DNA from: JBCDHN01 sp965224535
Lineage (GTDB): Bacteria; Verrucomicrobiota; Verrucomicrobiia; Verrucomicrobiales; DEV007
DNA length: 64,000 nucleotides
NCBI GenBank assembly: GCA_965224535.1
Contig: CBDCZR010000010.1
Location: forward strand, 50,837 to 114,836
Direction: 5' to 3'
Shown here: positions 62,047 through 64,000 of the stretch, piece after piece
Layout: the number at the start of each line of letters is the position of its first letter
Numbering within the stretch: position 1 is the stretch's first letter
Translations under genes and position numbers: made by a program
Notes under the pieces: model-generated
Database searches by the model: none
What the model was told of the DNA's origin: nothing
What the model saw: the letters and a program-made list of their open reading frames with translations, nothing else

Positions 62047-63650
62047 CTGCGGAGGATAGAACTAATTTCGGAATTGAATCGGACGTTTGTTTGATTCTTG
62101 AAGGCACCTATCCTTACGTTCAGGGAGGCGTATCTACTTGGGTGGAGCAAATGTTGTTGGCAATGCCCGATGTCCGCTTCGCTATCTTCTTTTTGGGCGC
62201 AAACAAGGAGGCAGCGAGGCAACAGAAATACAATCTTCCAGACAATGTAATTGCATTCAGAGAGGAATTTTTGTTCGACGAGGAGAGACCCGCAAAAGAG
62301 AGCCAAAAGACGATCGAACCGGCGGATGAGGCCCTGATCCACGAGGCCTGCGACTCGCTTTTGGGCTGTTTTGAACGCGAAAATGACAATAGCGCGCACA
62401 TTTTGGGCGCATTTGGCCTTTTTGCCGAACTTACTCGAAGGATCGACTTTGGAACCTTTTGGAAGCATCCACGTGTTTGGCATGAGATAAAAGGCCTCTA
62501 TGAGGCGCATTTCCCAACCGAGTCGTTCGTTGATTACTTTTGGAATACCAAATTTCTCATCTCACCTCTCTGGCGCACTCTGCAATGTGTTCGGGAACTC
62601 CCATCCGCCAAGCTATATCACAGCGTCTCAACCGGATACGCTGGATTGCTTGGAGCGTTGGCCAAATCGTTGTCCGGACGGCCCTTCCTTCTCTCCGAAC
62701 ACGGGATTTATATTCGCGAGCGCATCGCCGATCTCTTGCGATCGGAATGGGATGCCGGGTTGAAAACCGTGGCAACCAGTTCGAATCACCCGGTTTCACC
62801 GTTGCGCTTGCTTTGGGTCGAGTTGTTCATCCAACTGGGCAAAGCAACCTACGACACTGCGACTGAAATCGTTTCATTATTCGATCGAAACGCGAATCTT
62901 CAGATGGAATTCGGAGCGTCGCAGCAAAAAATTCGGATCATTCCAAATGGAGTCAATCCCGGCCGATTTTTGCCCTATATGCAGAAACGAGAGGCCTTGT
63001 TAGAAGAACACCCGGAACGCAAAACGGTTGGATTTTTTGGCCGGGTTGTCGCGATTAAAGATGTAAAAACGCTAATTCGCGCGGCGCGGCTTACTTGTAA
63101 CGCGATTCCCGATGCCAAATTCCTGATTGTTGGGCCGAAAGACGAAGAGGAGGAGTATTCTCGGGATTGTGAGGCCCTGGTTGAAGAGCTGAATCTGGGG
63201 CAAAATGTGACGATGCCCGGGAAGGGCCGTGCCGAGGACATTTTACCGCTCTTTGATGTGATGGTTCTATCCAGCTTGAGCGAAGGGCTCCCTTTTGCCA
63301 TCCTTGAAGCGTTTGGAACCGGGATTCCCGTTGCATCCACGGATGTGGGGTCGTGCTCTCAATTAGTCTACGGCGCTGCAGATGAAAATCCGGCGCTGGG
63401 GCCAGCCGGCATCATTGTCCCCCCAGGCGACGCATCAGAGCTGGCACGAGCGCTAATCGAACTCCTTAGCAATCGCGAACTTAGGTTGCGCTACGGGGCA
63501 GTTGGGCGTTCGCGGATAGAAGCCAGCTATGACGAATCACAGGTTATCGAAGCCTACAAATCGCTCTATTTCGAGCTTGCCACCGCTCACTCCGCCGGTG
63601 AACCCCCTTCAAAAGGGTCCGGGATGACCGAAATCTTAGACAAACACTAA
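62043..63650 (+). CDS. pelF: PelF-like glycosyltransferase (GT4)
   Basis: 535 residues from ATG 62043, overlapping the pelE stop. The hallmark LEGTYPYVQGGVSTWVE is at 19-35. HSVSTGYAGLLGALAKSLSG, LLSEHGIYIRERIADLLRSE, the GT4 NDP-sugar site (GFFGRVVAIKDVKTLIRAAR) and EGLPFAILEAFGTGIPVAST follow. The last contains the E-x7-E nucleotide-sugar motif. PelF polymerises N-acetylated hexosamines for Pel in the cytosol, using UDP-sugars; specificity in this organism is inferred. Together with PelD, PelE and PelG it forms the inner-membrane synthase. Confidence 0.95.
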   Translation: MTAEDRTNFGIESDVCLILEGTYPYVQGGVSTWVEQMLLAMPDVRFAIFFLGANKEAARQQKYNLPDNVIAFREEFLFDEERPAKESQKTIEPADEALIHEACDSLLGCFERENDNSAHILGAFGLFAELTRRIDFGTFWKHPRVWHEIKGLYEAHFPTESFVDYFWNTKFLISPLWRTLQCVRELPSAKLYHSVSTGYAGLLGALAKSLSGRPFLLSEHGIYIRERIADLLRSEWDAGLKTVATSSNHPVSPLRLLWVELFIQLGKATYDTATEIVSLFDRNANLQMEFGASQQKIRIIPNGVNPGRFLPYMQKREALLEEHPERKTVGFFGRVVAIKDVKTLIRAARLTCNAIPDAKFLIVGPKDEEEEYSRDCEALVEELNLGQNVTMPGKGRAEDILPLFDVMVLSSLSEGLPFAILEAFGTGIPVASTDVGSCSQLVYGAADENPALGPAGIIVPPGDASELARALIELLSNRELRLRYGAVGRSRIEASYDESQVIEAYKSLYFELATAHSAGEPPSKGSGMTEILDKH

Positions 63651-63652
63651 AT

Positions 63653-64000
63653 ATGGCTGGTATCGGATTTGAAATTCGCAAGCTTCTCGCTCCTGGTACG
63701 TTTGCCGGCACGGCGCGGGCTTATTTATATGCTGGCGTGCTAAGCAGCGGGCCGTGGATTATCTCCATTTTTTCGATTATTGCCCTTCATGCGTTGCTGC
63801 GTCCTTACTTGGGCCTTCAGGAACGCACATTGCTATCCTCAACCATCACTTACGCTTATGCTCTGGCGCTGATCCTGACAGGTCCGGTGCAATTTGTGAT
63901 TACTCGCAACGCGGCCGATAAGCTTTACAATAAGGCGGCCGATACAATCTATCCAAGTGCGTTGGGGGCTATGACGCTCGCAGGAATGGTGGCTTGCGGC
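63653..64000 (+). CDS. pelG: PelG-like membrane transporter (5' part, runs off the window)
   Basis: 116 codons from ATG 63653 (MAGIGFEIRKLLAPGTFAGT). The opening matches PelG: AGIGFEIRKLL and then RAYLYAGVLSSGPWIISIFS, LSSTITYAYALALILTGPVQ, with hydrophobic helices typical of this MATE-like family. PelG is thought to move the growing polymer across the inner membrane. It starts 2 bp after the pelF stop. Whether a pelA-type deacetylase follows cannot be seen. Confidence 0.92.
   Translation, partial: MAGIGFEIRKLLAPGTFAGTARAYLYAGVLSSGPWIISIFSIIALHALLRPYLGLQERTLLSSTITYAYALALILTGPVQFVITRNAADKLYNKAADTIYPSALGAMTLAGMVACG

Overview
The window looks like a GC-rich chromosome segment from a member of the Verrucomicrobiota, or a close relative in the PVC group. 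The main evidence is the density of families typical of Planctomycetes and Verrucomicrobia: a TIGR02604/TIGR02603-type membrane-bound dehydrogenase with heme domain, DUF1549/DUF1553, DUF1501, DUF1552, a DUF1587-1592-1588-1585 cytochrome protein and formylglycine-generating-enzyme (FGE) domains. Many genes also lack a clear Shine-Dalgarno sequence. No tRNA, rRNA or CRISPR array was recognised.

Layout. 1-9.2 kb is a collinear minus-strand housekeeping block: clpB, purM, purF, purD, a small membrane protein, zwf and a truncated GbsR/MarR-type regulator. purF/purD and purD/small gene overlap by 4 bp. 9.4-15.7 kb is accessory DNA. It holds a decayed copy of a heme-domain 3' end, a giant DUF4062-like/nSTAND/WD40/FGE protein broken by a 4-bp tandem duplication, and a REP-associated tyrosine transposase (RAYT) with inverted REP pairs on both sides. 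15.7-21.9 kb (minus) has the PVC dehydrogenase, a probably inactive SGNH-fold protein, moeA and a putative Rpn-like nuclease protein. 21.9-26.5 kb is a second accessory island: small proteins, a YbjN-like protein, a multiply frameshifted Lon(S16)-like/WD40 gene cut short by a second RAYT fragment, and a lipoprotein.

26.6-32.2 kb (plus) carries a DUF1549/DUF1553 + DUF1501 pair, a terminator, a 219-bp nested palindrome with 66-nt perfect arms, a frameshifted ornithine-cyclodeaminase-family gene and a pentapeptide-repeat protein. 32.3-39.6 kb (minus) carries hemA with a CcsA/HemX-like gene, a 238-bp MITE-like element abutting a Uma2 gene, a UDPGP-family nucleotidyltransferase, proC, a VTT/DedA-like membrane protein and an alkaline-phosphatase-superfamily protein. 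39.7-49.7 kb holds a deoxyribosyltransferase-like/NUDIX fusion, a DUF1592-DUF1552-FGE operon, an orphan xisI, a secreted sialidase and priA. 49.7-53.7 kb is an RHS/YD-repeat locus, split by frameshifts, with a candidate C-terminal effector domain and a downstream secreted protein. 53.8-57.1 kb is an RND exporter.

57.3-64 kb (plus) is a Pel-type exopolysaccharide operon: a divergent PelB-like TPR/beta-barrel protein, then pelD, pelE, pelF and the start of pelG. PelD keeps the RxxD c-di-GMP I-site next to a degenerate GGDEF site, so matrix export is probably controlled by c-di-GMP. Genes interrupted by short indels recur in the window. Some are clearly eroded, but others (30.97 kb, 10.1 kb, 18.68 kb) lie in otherwise intact genes. 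They could be recent mutations, slippage sites or assembly errors, and raw reads would decide.
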